Both the position numbers and the translations under genes were made by a program. The notes below the pieces were generated by a model, which worked only from the letters and a program-made list of their open reading frames with translations, did not search any database and was not told where the DNA came from. Shown piece after piece: positions 32,089-40,561 of a stretch of 42,014 nt of DNA. This DNA comes from Pseudomonadota bacterium (GTDB lineage: Bacteria > Pseudomonadota > Gammaproteobacteria > Burkholderiales > JABEVD01), in assembly GCA_021848705.1 (NCBI GenBank), contig JAJZTT010000004.1, forward strand, positions 1 to 42,014, written 5' to 3'. Position 1 is the first letter of the stretch, and every line of letters starts with the position of its first letter.

Positions 32089-33182
32089 TGTCCCCCCTAG
32101 ATGCACTCACCCGCATCCTGATCCTCAGCAGGGGGCTGGACACCACCTTCGCGGCAACCCCGGATGCCAAGCTGCCCCAGGTCGGAATCGGCCAGGTGGT
32201 GAATGCGAAGGTGCAGGAAGCGCTGGGTGGCGGCAATTTCAGGGTCAGCATCGAGAACCAGCCTCTGCAGATGAACCTTCCCCAGGGAACCAGGCCGGGA
32301 GACAGTCTGGCCATGGTGCTCGTTTCCAGGGAACCCAGGCTCACCTTCAGGATGGACCTGCCGCAGCAGACGCCTCCTTCCTCGCTCAGCCAGACGGGCA
32401 GGATGATCTCCCTGCTCCTTCCGGATACCTCCCGCCCCAATCCCCCGGTCACCCAGGGAAACCCGGTGCTTCCCTCAGCCCCGATCGATGCGAAAGTGCT
32501 GGCGCAATCATTGAAGGATGCCATTTCCGGAAGCGGATTGTTCTACGAATCCCACCTTGCGCAATGGACTAGCGGGAACAGGCCGCTCGAATCGATCCGG
32601 GCCGAGCCGCAAAACCGCTTGCAGACAGCTTTCTCGCCTGTCGCCGCCGCGACCTCCCCCGAAGCACCCGTCACCGCAGCGACCTCTGCCGGGGCGCCTC
32701 TCGCCGTGCAGCCATCCGTCTCCGGCCCGGCCGAAAAGACCACGACTGAAATCGCCCCTTCCTCTGTTCCTGATTCCGAAAAATCCTCCTCCCTTTCCTC
32801 CGGAGGCCAGATCGCGATCCACCATGATGCGTTGCCCATCGTCAGGCAGCAACTCGAGACCATGGAAACCCATCAGTTCTTCTGGAGCGGCCAGGTCTGG
32901 CCAGGCCAGGACATGCAATGGCAGGTGAAGGAAGACGGCGAAGGGCCCGGCGCATCGTCCGCCACCCCGGATCGCTGGCAATCCATGATCAGGATCAGGC
33001 TGCCCGCACTGGGGGAAGTCGAAGCCAATCTCAGCCTGGCCGGCCAGGGCGTGAGGATCACCATGAAGGTCGACAGCGAATCCACTGCAGAGCGCCTCAA
33101 GACCGGAAACCGCAGGTTCCAGGAAAGTCTCGATGCGAACGGCATCCCCCTGCTTTCGATGACGGTGAAGCGAAATGGCTGA
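32088..33182 (+). CDS. FliK-like flagellar hook-length control protein
   Basis: A 364-residue protein with a variable N-terminal two thirds, low-complexity and rich in Pro, Ser, Ala and Thr around 195-245, and a conserved C-terminal hook-length-control (Flg_hook) domain from about residue 285: WQSMIRIRLPALGEVEANLS, GVRITMKVDSESTAERLKTG, RFQESLDANGIPLLSMTV. FliK is a secreted ruler whose C-terminal domain touches FlhB and switches export from rod/hook to filament substrates. The next gene encodes an FlhB-like fragment, which fits such an interaction. A second, canonical fliK may lie beyond fliJ outside the window, so this could be a paralogue. Coupled to the fliT-like gene by TGATG. Confidence 0.82.
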   Translation: MSPLDALTRILILSRGLDTTFAATPDAKLPQVGIGQVVNAKVQEALGGGNFRVSIENQPLQMNLPQGTRPGDSLAMVLVSREPRLTFRMDLPQQTPPSSLSQTGRMISLLLPDTSRPNPPVTQGNPVLPSAPIDAKVLAQSLKDAISGSGLFYESHLAQWTSGNRPLESIRAEPQNRLQTAFSPVAAATSPEAPVTAATSAGAPLAVQPSVSGPAEKTTTEIAPSSVPDSEKSSSLSSGGQIAIHHDALPIVRQQLETMETHQFFWSGQVWPGQDMQWQVKEDGEGPGASSATPDRWQSMIRIRLPALGEVEANLSLAGQGVRITMKVDSESTAERLKTGNRRFQESLDANGIPLLSMTVKRNG

Positions 33183-33441
33183 AGACAGGCAGGCTGCGGT
33201 GGCACTCGCCTATCATGCGGGTGATGTCGCTCCTCGCGTGGTTGCAAAGGGACGCGGGATCGTCGCACAGATGATCATCGAGCGCGCCAGGGAGGCGGGC
33301 GTGTTCGTGCATGAATCGAAGGAGCTCGTCTCGCTGCTGATGCAGGTCGATCTCGACGAGCGGATTCCTCCGGAACTTTACCTCGTCGTCGCGGAACTGC
33401 TCGCGTGGCTCTACCGACTGGAAAAGGGACTCCCGGAATAG
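33175..33441 (+). CDS. Small FlhB C-terminal-domain homologue
   Basis: An 88-residue protein resembling only the cytoplasmic C-terminal domain of FlhB/YscU: AVALAYHAGDVAPRVVAKGRG, AREAGVFVHESKELVSLLMQ and DERIPPELYLVVAELLAWLY. In full-length FlhB the corresponding segment follows the autocleavage site NPTH, which is absent here. Such FlhX/FhlB proteins occur in many bacteria and can partly replace the FlhB C-terminal fragment. The start overlaps the end of the fliK-like gene by 8 nt. The gene ends this co-directional unit; ycgR follows after 61 nt. Confidence 0.9.
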   Translation: MAEDRQAAVALAYHAGDVAPRVVAKGRGIVAQMIIERAREAGVFVHESKELVSLLMQVDLDERIPPELYLVVAELLAWLYRLEKGLPE

Positions 33442-33456
33442 ATCCCTTTTGAGGAA

Positions 33457-33475
33457 GAATGTTTTGGGATACAAT
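33457..33475 (+). promoter_or_regulatory. Candidate promoter -10 region for ycgR
   Basis: TACAAT (about 33470-33475, five of six matches) lies 28 nt upstream of the ycgR start, with a poor TTTTGA 17 bp earlier. No sigma-28 or sigma-54 pattern is visible in the 61-nt gap. Confidence 0.3.
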
Positions 33476-33502
33476 TCCCTTGCAAGCCCATAAGAGTGCA
33501 CC

Positions 33503-34264
33503 ATGTCCATCAGCGAGCCCGTCCCTCTCAAATTCGAGCTGTCTTCGGTTGCAGACGACAGTCAGTACCACCTCCACTCCAGGACGGAAATTCTTTCCAT
33601 CCTGCGCAGACTCATCGATCGCAAGGAACAGTCGGCCCTCTATTACGACGAGGGAAGCCATGCCATTCTCACGATGGTGCTTGATGTGGTGCCAGAAAAG
33701 AACATGGTGATCCTGGACTGCAGCGCAAACGAGGCGCTGAATCGGCTTGTCGACCTCAGCCACAAGCTGGTATTCATTTCCTCGCTGGACAACGTCAAGA
33801 TCCAGTTCGTCGCCTCCAGGGCGGAAAGGACCGAGTTCGAGGAAAAATGCGCATTCAGGGTGGATCTCCCGGATACGCTGCTGCGCCTGCAACGCAGGGA
33901 GTATTATCGCCTCACCACGCCGAACCTGAAACCGCTCACCTGCTCCATTCCGGTCCAGGGCCGCGGGAATGTCGAAGTCAGCATCATCAACATCAGCGCA
34001 GGGGGAGTCGCCATCATCAGCTACAACGGCGATCTTGACCTGAAACTCAACGAAGTCTACCGGAACTGCCGCATCCAACTGCCGAACGTGGGCGCGGTAA
34101 CCGTCAACATTCAGGTTCGCGCCACCTTCGACATCACCATGAAAAACAGCGTCGTCAAGAAGCGGGCAGGATGCAAGTTCGTGGACATGCCCGGGGTCAC
34201 TCAGACCACCATCCAGCGCTACATCATGAAGCTGGAAATGGACAGGAAATCCGAACGGGCCTAG
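33503..34264 (+). CDS. ycgR: YcgR-type PilZ flagellar brake protein
   Basis: A 253-residue cyclic di-GMP receptor that in enterics binds the flagellar motor and slows it. Residues 1-120 form the YcgR N-terminal domain. The PilZ domain follows with LQRREYYRL near residue 130 (the arginine-containing binding motif) and NISAGGVAI near 160 (the D/N-x-S-x-x-G motif), so ligand binding should be intact. It provides an output for cyclic di-GMP made, for example, by the GGDEF protein at 4976. The gene lies between the fliC-flhB-like unit and the convergent fliE, which it overlaps by 4 nt at the 3' end. Confidence 0.93.
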   Translation: MSISEPVPLKFELSSVADDSQYHLHSRTEILSILRRLIDRKEQSALYYDEGSHAILTMVLDVVPEKNMVILDCSANEALNRLVDLSHKLVFISSLDNVKIQFVASRAERTEFEEKCAFRVDLPDTLLRLQRREYYRLTTPNLKPLTCSIPVQGRGNVEVSIINISAGGVAIISYNGDLDLKLNEVYRNCRIQLPNVGAVTVNIQVRATFDITMKNSVVKKRAGCKFVDMPGVTQTTIQRYIMKLEMDRKSERA

Positions 34265-34587
34265 ACCTGCATGTTCATGATGTCGTTGTAGGCGGTGACC
34301 AGCCTGTTTCTGACCTGAACCATTTCCTGGAAGGAAAGATTGGCCTTCTGCAAGGAAAGCATGACTTCGGTGAGGTTGGCGCTGGAAGAGCCGGTTTCCA
34401 TCGACTTCACCATGTTCTCTGACTGCTTCTGGGTGGCATTCACCTGGTCGATGGAATTCTTCAGGACGGAAGCGAAATCCGACCCGCCGCTCCGGGGCTC
34501 CGGCGCCTTGCCGCTGGCGGCGCTGGAAGCCGCCTGCAGCTGACTCAGCATTGCATCGATTCCGTTCAAGTCCATACCCTGCTCCAT
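34261..34587 (-). CDS. fliE: Flagellar hook-basal body protein FliE
   Basis: Joins the MS ring to the rod and is the first exported rod component. The 108-residue protein has the FliE pattern DFASVLKNSIDQVNATQKQS, the central LTEVMLSLQKANLSFQEMVQ and the C-terminal VRNRLVTAYNDIMNMQV. It follows flrC on the minus strand and has its own sigma-54 promoter at 34618-34633. It is separated from fliF, which lies 2.7 kb away and reads in the other direction; in Pseudomonas and relatives fliE directly precedes fliF. ATG at 34587 is used; a second ATG at 34575 is possible. Confidence 0.95.
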   Translation of the reverse strand: MEQGMDLNGIDAMLSQLQAASSAASGKAPEPRSGGSDFASVLKNSIDQVNATQKQSENMVKSMETGSSSANLTEVMLSLQKANLSFQEMVQVRNRLVTAYNDIMNMQV

Positions 34588-34617
34588 TTGCGGATTTTCC
34601 CACTTGCATGCAATTGC

Positions 34618-34633
34618 TGCAAGATGCGTGCCA
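34618..34633 (-). promoter_or_regulatory. Sigma-54 (RpoN) promoter of fliE
   Basis: On the minus strand the sequence reads TGGCACG-CATC-TTGCA (complement of 34618-34633), an exact match to the RpoN consensus TGGCACG-N4-TTGCW. The -24 element abuts the flrC stop codon (34634-34636), and the predicted start of transcription is about 20 nt before the fliE start codon. Being immediately downstream of its likely activator gene flrC, it implies that FlrC drives fliE. Confidence 0.9.
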
Positions 34634-35962
34634 TCAGTCCTTGCTGGACAACCTGTATTGCTGCAGCTTGTATCTCAGCGTCCTTTCGCTGATTCCGAGT
34701 ATTTTCACCGCTTCCTTCCTCGATCCGTTCACCGAGGCGAGCGTTTCCATGATGTGCTTCTTCTCCAGGGACTTGATGTCTTCCTTGCCGGCGGCAATTT
34801 TTTCCTCTTTTGCCGCAGGCTTTGCCTCGTCGAGAAAAAGGTCTTCCGCCTCGATCTCGGGTCCCGGCGCGAGAATCATCGCGCGCTGGATGACATTCTC
34901 CAGCTCGCGCACATTTCCCGGCCAGTGATGACGAAGCAGCCGTTCTTCCGCCTGCGCGGAAAAGCGGATCCCCGGTCGATCCAGACTGCCTGCCATGCGA
35001 TTCAGGAAGAACCTTGCAAGCGCGGCGATGTCCCCGGGATGCTCCCTGAGCGGCGGAATGACGAGCGGAATGACATTGAGGCGATAATACAGGTCTTCGC
35101 GGAATCCCCCCTGCGCCACGATTTCGGCCATGTCGCGGTTGCTCGTGGCAAGCACCCGGATATCGAGCGGAATCACCTTCTTGCCCCCCACCCGCTCCAC
35201 TTCTCGTTCCTGAAGCACGCGCAGCAGTTTTGCCTGAAGGGCGAGCGGCATTTCGGAAATCTCGTCGAGCAACAGCGTCCCTCCTTCGGCCTGTTCGAAT
35301 TTTCCAGGCTGTGCCTGCGTCGCACCGGTGAAGGAGCCCTTCTCGTAGCCGAAAAGGGTTGCTTCCAGCAGGTTTTCCGGGATCGCTGCGCAATTGATGG
35401 CGACGAAGGGACCGCTCGCCCTCCCCGAATTTCTGTGGATGAAACGGGCGAACACTTCCTTCCCAGTCCCGCTTTCCCCGGTGATCAGCACGGTGGCGGA
35501 AGATTTTGCAACCCTTCTCGCGAGCTGCAACAGGGATTCGATTTTCGGATCCTGGGCGATGATGCCAGCGCTTTCATCGTAGGGAAAGGGCAGCCGGTAT
35601 TTCTCCACATACTCGATGAGGCTGGCAGGCTCGAAGGGCTTGAGCAGATAATCGCTCGCACCGGAACGCATGGCATTGACCGCCTTTTCGACATCCCCGA
35701 AAGCGGTCATCAGCACCACCGGAATGCCCGGATAGGTTGTGCCGATCTCGACGAGCAACCTGTATCCGTCCATCGGGTGCATGTTGACGTCGCTCATCAC
35801 CAGGCCGATCTTTTCCTTCCTGAGGAGTTCTAGCGCTTCCTCTCCGTCGCCTGCGGAAAGGGCAGGGTAACCCGCCATTTCCAGCGTCGCCTCGATCGCC
35901 TCGCGCAGATCCGCATCGTCCTCCACGATCAGCACGGGAAGGTGCTTTCCCGCTTCACTCAT
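34634..35962 (-). CDS. flrC: Sigma-54-dependent flagellar response regulator FlrC/FleR
   Basis: A 442-residue NtrC-family activator of class III flagellar genes. The receiver domain (residues 8-125) has the acidic pocket EDD, phosphoacceptor Asp in VMSDVNMHPMDG, Thr in LMTAFGD and Lys in YLLKPFE. The AAA+ domain carries Walker A GESGTGKE and Walker B GTLLLDEISEMP. The sigma-54 contact loop reads GSFTGA, not the usual GAFTGA. A Fis-type helix-turn-helix closes the protein (SRKEAVKILGISERTLRYKL). The gene overlaps flrB by 8 nt. Alternative NtrC-family names cannot be excluded by sequence, but the flagellar context and PAS-kinase partner support FlrC. Confidence 0.93.
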   Translation of the reverse strand: MSEAGKHLPVLIVEDDADLREAIEATLEMAGYPALSAGDGEEALELLRKEKIGLVMSDVNMHPMDGYRLLVEIGTTYPGIPVVLMTAFGDVEKAVNAMRSGASDYLLKPFEPASLIEYVEKYRLPFPYDESAGIIAQDPKIESLLQLARRVAKSSATVLITGESGTGKEVFARFIHRNSGRASGPFVAINCAAIPENLLEATLFGYEKGSFTGATQAQPGKFEQAEGGTLLLDEISEMPLALQAKLLRVLQEREVERVGGKKVIPLDIRVLATSNRDMAEIVAQGGFREDLYYRLNVIPLVIPPLREHPGDIAALARFFLNRMAGSLDRPGIRFSAQAEERLLRHHWPGNVRELENVIQRAMILAPGPEIEAEDLFLDEAKPAAKEEKIAAGKEDIKSLEKKHIMETLASVNGSRKEAVKILGISERTLRYKLQQYRLSSKD

Positions 35963-37163
35963 CGATCACCTCCAGCCTGAGCAGATCGCTCGATCTCCTG
36001 TTCCAGTCGTCGGAAGGCAGTCTTGCGGCGGATTTCACGGGAAGATCGAGGATGAATTCGCTTCCCTTCCCGGGGGAGGATTTCACCCGGATCCCTCCTC
36101 CATGAGACTGCACCACTGCGCGTACGATGGCGAGCCCGAGCCCGGTTCCTTCCTGCCTCGTGGTGAAAAAGGGTTCGAACAGCCGCTCTCCGAGTGCAGC
36201 TTCCACCCCTTTCCCCTCGTCCTTCACTGAAAGCACGACATGCCCATCCTCCAATCTTCCGGACAAACCGATCCTCCCGCCCGCGCTGGAGGCCTGCATG
36301 GCGTTCTCGAGCAGGTTGAGCAGCGCGCCGGAAAGCGCCTTGCGGCTTCCCTTGATGACTGCAGCGCCGCATTCGTCCAGCACTTCGAAGCGAAATCCCT
36401 TCATCTGCGGCTCGATGACCTGCTGCAATTCGGCGAGCAGGCTGGAAACCGGGATGTCCTCTTCGCCTTCCGCTTCCCCCTTCACGAAAAGCAGCATGTC
36501 CTTGATGAGGAGCTCGAGATGCCTGAGCCTCGCGAGCGCCTTGGTCGAAAATTTTTCCCGGTCCTCCCTGGAAAGATTTTCCCTGCCGAGGTGGGAAGTG
36601 TAGAGCATCGCCGTGGCGAGCGGCGTGCGAAGCTGGTGAGCGAGGGATGCTGCCATCTCGCCCATCGCGGAAAGTCTCTGGTTGCGTTGCATCTGCATTT
36701 TCAGGTTGTGCGCCTCGGTGATGTCCTGGATCATGAGAATCTGGCCGTCGGATGCCCCCAGCCTGTTTCTCACGATGCTGAGCCTCCTTTCCGAATGCAG
36801 CCATTCCCCCGGGGTTCCGGTCTGGCGAAGCAAGGGTTCGATCTCCGCTTCCCAGGATTTCCCGATGAAATCCTCGCCGAACATGGATAGGGAGGCGGGG
36901 TTCGCCTCGACGACCCCCCCTTTCGCATCGAGCACCACGACCCCGCCCGGAAGCGCCTCCAGGATCAGCCCGAGCCGCTCGGAAAGCGCCTCCTTTTCCA
37001 GAAACTGGCTGCGCAATTCGCCGTTTGCCACTGCAAGCTCGGCGGTCAGCCGTACCACCTGCTGCTGAAGTTCCTGGTAGGCATTGGAAAGGTGTTCGGA
37101 TGCCTGGGTGAAAATCGTGAACGCTTCTTCGAGCTTCCTTTTGTTTCCGGGTATGGTATCCAT
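35955..37163 (-). CDS. flrB: Flagellar sensor histidine kinase FlrB/FleS
   Basis: A 402-residue soluble PAS-containing histidine kinase, partner of FlrC. A coiled coil (NAYQELQQQVVRLTAELAVA) precedes a PAS domain at about 75-180 (ILEALPGGVVVLDAKGGVVE). The dimerisation/phosphoacceptor helix has His in SLAHQLRTPLATAMLY, and the ATPase domain shows the N box LLNLLENAMQAS, G1 DEGKGV, F and G2 boxes FEPFFTTRQEGTGLGLAIV. No transmembrane helix is seen. ATG at 37163 (MDTIPGNKRK) was chosen; an in-frame start at 37217 would begin inside the divergent promoter region. Divergent from fliF. Confidence 0.92.
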   Translation of the reverse strand: MDTIPGNKRKLEEAFTIFTQASEHLSNAYQELQQQVVRLTAELAVANGELRSQFLEKEALSERLGLILEALPGGVVVLDAKGGVVEANPASLSMFGEDFIGKSWEAEIEPLLRQTGTPGEWLHSERRLSIVRNRLGASDGQILMIQDITEAHNLKMQMQRNQRLSAMGEMAASLAHQLRTPLATAMLYTSHLGRENLSREDREKFSTKALARLRHLELLIKDMLLFVKGEAEGEEDIPVSSLLAELQQVIEPQMKGFRFEVLDECGAAVIKGSRKALSGALLNLLENAMQASSAGGRIGLSGRLEDGHVVLSVKDEGKGVEAALGERLFEPFFTTRQEGTGLGLAIVRAVVQSHGGGIRVKSSPGKGSEFILDLPVKSAARLPSDDWNRRSSDLLRLEVIDE

Positions 37164-37280
37164 GCCTGATGACCCTAGCCCCCGATACGGGAGGCATGTA
37201 GAATATTCTTTTAACATGATAGCTGCAATGCAGGACTATTATAAAGTGTCTGTCCGCATTCATTCATTGGGCACAAACAC
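37164..37280. promoter_or_regulatory. Divergent regulatory region flrB / fliF
   Basis: A 117-nt AT-rich gap. On the minus strand TATAAT (complement of 37238-37243) is a perfect -10 box without a clear -35; on the plus strand TATAAAG overlaps it at about 37240-37246. No sigma-54 consensus was found here, although fliF operons of this type are often RpoN-dependent. The fliF leader lacks a Shine-Dalgarno sequence and contains the short repeat CATTCATTCATT (about 37258-37269). Confidence 0.4.
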
Positions 37281-38915
37281 ATGGCGGTAGCACCTTCCCC
37301 ATCCCTGCTTTCCCAGCTCAGGCTGCTGGGCGACCTGCCAATGCAACGGAAGATCGGACTGATGGTCGCGGCTGCGGCAATCATCGCCATCCTGGTGGGC
37401 GCATGGCTTTGGGAGACGAGCCCGGATTACCGGGTGCTCTACAGCAATCTTTCCGACAAGGACGGGGGGGAAATCATCGCTTCCCTGCAGCAGATGAACG
37501 TCCCCTACAAGTTCGCCGAGGGCGGCGCGGCGCTGCTCGTCCCCGCGGACAAGGTGAACGAGGTGAGGCTGAAGCTCGCCTCCCAGGGATTGCCGAAGGG
37601 CTCCCTCGTCGGATTCGAGCTGATGGAAAACGAGAAATTCGGCACCAGCCAGTTCCAGGAACAGGTCAATTACCAGAGGGGACTGGAAGGGGAACTCGCG
37701 AGAACCATCCAGTCGCTCTCACAGGTGCAAAGCGCAAGGGTGCATCTTGCCATTCCCAAGCCTTCCGTTTTCGTTCGCGAGCGCGAAAGCCCGAGCGCAT
37801 CGGTGCTGCTCGACCTTTATCCCGGAAAGATCCTCGACCCGGGACAAGTCGCTGCGATCGCGCATTTTGTCTCTTCCAGCGTGGCCGACCTTTCTGTCAA
37901 GAACGTGACCATCGTCGACCAGAACGGCAACCTGTTGAGCCAGCCTGCGGACTCCCTCCTGGCAAGCGGCCTCGACCCCACCCAGATGAAATACATCCAG
38001 GCCACAGAAAGGAGCTACATCAAGCGGATCGAGGACATCCTCACCCCGGTAGTGGGCGCCTCCAACATGCGCGCCCAGGTGACCGCGGATCTGGACTTTT
38101 CCCAGGTGGAAAACACATCCGAATCCTACAAGCCCAACCAGGCTCCCGGCACCGCCGCAGTGCGCAGCCAGCAAACCTCCGAAACCAGCTCGAACACCGA
38201 ACAGAAGGCGAGCGGGGTGCCGGGATCGCTTTCCAACCAGCCACCCGCTCCGGTAAGCGCTCCGGTCGCCGCATCCCCGACCCCCTCGAAGCCGACTTCC
38301 ACGAGCGGAAACAGCTCCAACCTGCAGAAGGACACGACCACGAACTATGAAGTCGACAAGACCATTCAGCATACCAGGCGCCCGGTGGGAAGCATCAGGC
38401 GACTTTCGGTCGCGGTGGTCGTCAACTACAAGAAAAACGTGGATGCCAAGGGCAAGGTCACTTACAAGCCGCTTTCAGGCAAGGAAATCGACCAGATCAC
38501 CGCGCTCGTCAAGGAAACCATGGGCTTCGACGCCACGCGAGGAGACACCGTGAACATCGCCAATGTCGCCTTCACGCCGCCCGAGTCCGAAGCAGTTCCC
38601 GCCCTGCCCTGGTGGAAGCAGCCTGAAATCATTTCGCTCGCCACCACGATCGCCAAAAATCTCGCGATCGCTGCAGTGGTCGGCTACCTGATCTTCGGGG
38701 TCATCCGTCCGGCCATGAACGGACTCAAGAACCAGGCAGCCGAAGCAGCTGCGAAGGAACAGGCTGCTGCAGATGCGGAGGCCGTTCACGATCACCTGGT
38801 GCATGCCCATCCCACTTCGGAAGGCAGCACCGTCGAGGCGGCAAGGGAACTTGCGCGACAGAATCCGCAGCTGGTGGCCAACGTGATCAAGGGATGGGTT
38901 TCGGGCAATGAGTGA
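37281..38915 (+). CDS. fliF: Flagellar MS-ring protein FliF
   Basis: Forms the MS ring in the inner membrane. The 544-residue protein has the N-terminal transmembrane helix (LMVAAAAIIAILVGAWLW, about 27-44), the ring-building motifs YRVLYSNLSDKDGGEIIASL and VPADKVNEVRLKLASQGLPK, the YscJ-like region with QEQVNYQRGLEGELARTIQS, a low-complexity Ser/Thr/Pro segment near 310-350, a second transmembrane helix at about 456-476, and the C-terminal FliG-binding tail ending NPQLVANVIKGWVSGNE. The start at 37281 has no good ribosome-binding site. It overlaps fliG by 8 nt, indicating coupling. Confidence 0.96.
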   Translation: MAVAPSPSLLSQLRLLGDLPMQRKIGLMVAAAAIIAILVGAWLWETSPDYRVLYSNLSDKDGGEIIASLQQMNVPYKFAEGGAALLVPADKVNEVRLKLASQGLPKGSLVGFELMENEKFGTSQFQEQVNYQRGLEGELARTIQSLSQVQSARVHLAIPKPSVFVRERESPSASVLLDLYPGKILDPGQVAAIAHFVSSSVADLSVKNVTIVDQNGNLLSQPADSLLASGLDPTQMKYIQATERSYIKRIEDILTPVVGASNMRAQVTADLDFSQVENTSESYKPNQAPGTAAVRSQQTSETSSNTEQKASGVPGSLSNQPPAPVSAPVAASPTPSKPTSTSGNSSNLQKDTTTNYEVDKTIQHTRRPVGSIRRLSVAVVVNYKKNVDAKGKVTYKPLSGKEIDQITALVKETMGFDATRGDTVNIANVAFTPPESEAVPALPWWKQPEIISLATTIAKNLAIAAVVGYLIFGVIRPAMNGLKNQAAEAAAKEQAAADAEAVHDHLVHAHPTSEGSTVEAARELARQNPQLVANVIKGWVSGNE

Positions 38916-39903
38916 GGAAGGTCTCAACAAAAGCGCCATCCTGCTGCTTTCTCTCGGCGAGAACGAGGCGGCAGAAGTATTCAAGTACCTGGGCCCCAAG
39001 GAAGTGCAGAAGCTCGGCATGGCCATGGCAAGCCTTTCGAACGTGTCCCGCGACGACATCGACCGGGTTTTCAAGGATTTTTATGTCGCTGCCGAAGAAA
39101 AGACCACCCTCGGCATGGATTCGGACGACTATATCCGTTCCGTCCTCACCAAAGCGCTCGGCGACGAAAAGGCGGCGAGTCTCATCGACCGGATCCTGCA
39201 GGGAGGGGACACCAGCGGCATCGAAAGCCTGAAATGGATGGACGCTTCTTCGGTTGCGGAACTCATCCACAACGAGCATCCCCAGATCATCGCCACCATC
39301 CTGGTCCATCTGGAGGCCGACCAGTCTTCGGAAATCCTCTCCCACTTCACCGACAGGCTGAGAAACGACGTGCTGCTCAGGATCGCCACGCTGGACGGCA
39401 TCCAGCCCACCGCGCTCAAGGAACTCAACGACGTGCTCGCGAAGCTCCTTTCCGGAGGGACCAACATCAAGAAGGCGACCCTGGGAGGGATCAAGGTTGC
39501 CGCAGACATCATGAATTACATGAGCGGCGGACAGGAAACCGCAGCCATCGAAAACATCCGCGACCACGACCCGGACATGGCTCAGCAGATCCTCGATGCC
39601 ATGTTCGTTTTCGAGAACCTGCTCGACGTGGACGATCGGGGCATCCAGCTCCTGCTTCGCGAAATCCAGTCCGAATCGCTCATCGTCGCCCTGAAGGGCG
39701 CTTCCGAAGATCTGCGCGAGAAGGTCTTCAAAAACATGTCGCAGCGCGCGGCTGAAATGATGCGCGAGGATCTCGAATCCAAGGGCCCTGTCAGGGTCAG
39801 CGAAGTCGAGGCGGAGCAGAAGGAAATCCTGAAGGTGGTGAGACGCCTGGCCGACGAGGGACAGATTATCCTGGGCGGCAAGGGGGAGGAAGGCTATGTC
39901 TAA
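38908..39903 (+). CDS. fliG: Flagellar motor switch protein FliG
   Basis: Rotor protein that links the MS ring to the C ring and generates torque with MotA. The 331-residue protein has the N-terminal FliF-binding domain (LNKSAILLLSLGENEAAEVF), the middle-domain EHPQ motif in HNEHPQIIATILVHLEADQS, and the C-terminal charged torque helix region DDRGIQLLLREIQSESLIVA. The length is typical. It overlaps fliF and fliH by 8 nt each. Confidence 0.97.
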   Translation: MSEEGLNKSAILLLSLGENEAAEVFKYLGPKEVQKLGMAMASLSNVSRDDIDRVFKDFYVAAEEKTTLGMDSDDYIRSVLTKALGDEKAASLIDRILQGGDTSGIESLKWMDASSVAELIHNEHPQIIATILVHLEADQSSEILSHFTDRLRNDVLLRIATLDGIQPTALKELNDVLAKLLSGGTNIKKATLGGIKVAADIMNYMSGGQETAAIENIRDHDPDMAQQILDAMFVFENLLDVDDRGIQLLLREIQSESLIVALKGASEDLREKVFKNMSQRAAEMMREDLESKGPVRVSEVEAEQKEILKVVRRLADEGQIILGGKGEEGYV

Positions 39904-40561
39904 GCCGGAGATCCCCAAGGGGCAGCTCACTCCCTATCAGCGCTGGGAACTCGATTCCTTCGACGAGAAGAGCGCAATCAAGGAGACCTCGATCGCCTAT
40001 CCGACCGCGAGCGAAATCGAACAGATCCACCAGGATGCCCACCAGGAAGGATACTCTGCCGGGCAGCGCGAAGGATACGATGCCGGGAAGAAGCTGGGAT
40101 ACGAGGAAGGATTCCGCGACGGGATGATGAAGGCGAAGGAGAAGGTGGATTCCCTGCACCTCGCGCTCACCGGACTCAACCAGGAACTGCAGCGCCTCGA
40201 CGAGGAAATCTCCCAGGAAATCCTGTCCCTCTCGCTTGCCATCGCCAGACAGGTCATCCGCAAATCACTGGACTGGAAGCCCGAAGTCCTGATCGAGGTG
40301 GTGCGGGAAGCCATCGGCAAGATCCCCCCTTTCAGCCAGCAGGCGCACCTCAGGCTCAATCCGGAAGACGCCGGACTCGTGAGGCAGGAAATGGGGGACG
40401 AACTGGAACATACCAACTGGAAAATCATCGAGGACGCCAGGATCGAGAGGGGAGGCTGCAGGATCGAGACGAGTTCCAGCGAAATTGACGCAACCCTTGC
40501 CAACCGCTGGTCCAGGGTCGTTTCCTCCATGGCGCGCAACGATGAATGGATCGCAAAATAA
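39896..40561 (+). CDS. fliH: Flagellar assembly protein FliH
   Basis: Cytosolic regulator of the FliI ATPase that docks it to the C ring. The 221-residue protein shows the glycine repeats of FliH in [20 protein letters not shown] (residues about 51-70), followed by a coiled coil and the C-terminal FliI-interacting domain with [16 protein letters not shown] and [16 protein letters not shown]. The C-terminal stretch W-x-I-x-ED-x-x-x-x-x-GGC ([20 protein letters not shown]) is typical of the family. Overlaps fliI by 20 nt. Confidence 0.95.
   Translation: MSKPEIPKGQLTPYQRWELDSFDEKSAIKETSIAYPTASEIEQIHQDAHQEGYSAGQREGYDAGKKLGYEEGFRDGMMKAKEKVDSLHLALTGLNQELQRLDEEISQEILSLSLAIARQVIRKSLDWKPEVLIEVVREAIGKIPPFSQQAHLRLNPEDAGLVRQEMGDELEHTNWKIIEDARIERGGCRIETSSSEIDATLANRWSRVVSSMARNDEWIAK

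Noticed and set aside
33442-33502. Sigma-54 promoter before ycgR (TTGCA at about 33480)
   Set aside because: The -24 half reads ATACAAT in place of TGGCACG.
37164-37280. Sigma-54 promoter for fliF
   Set aside because: No TGGCAC-N5-TTGC pattern on either strand in the gap.
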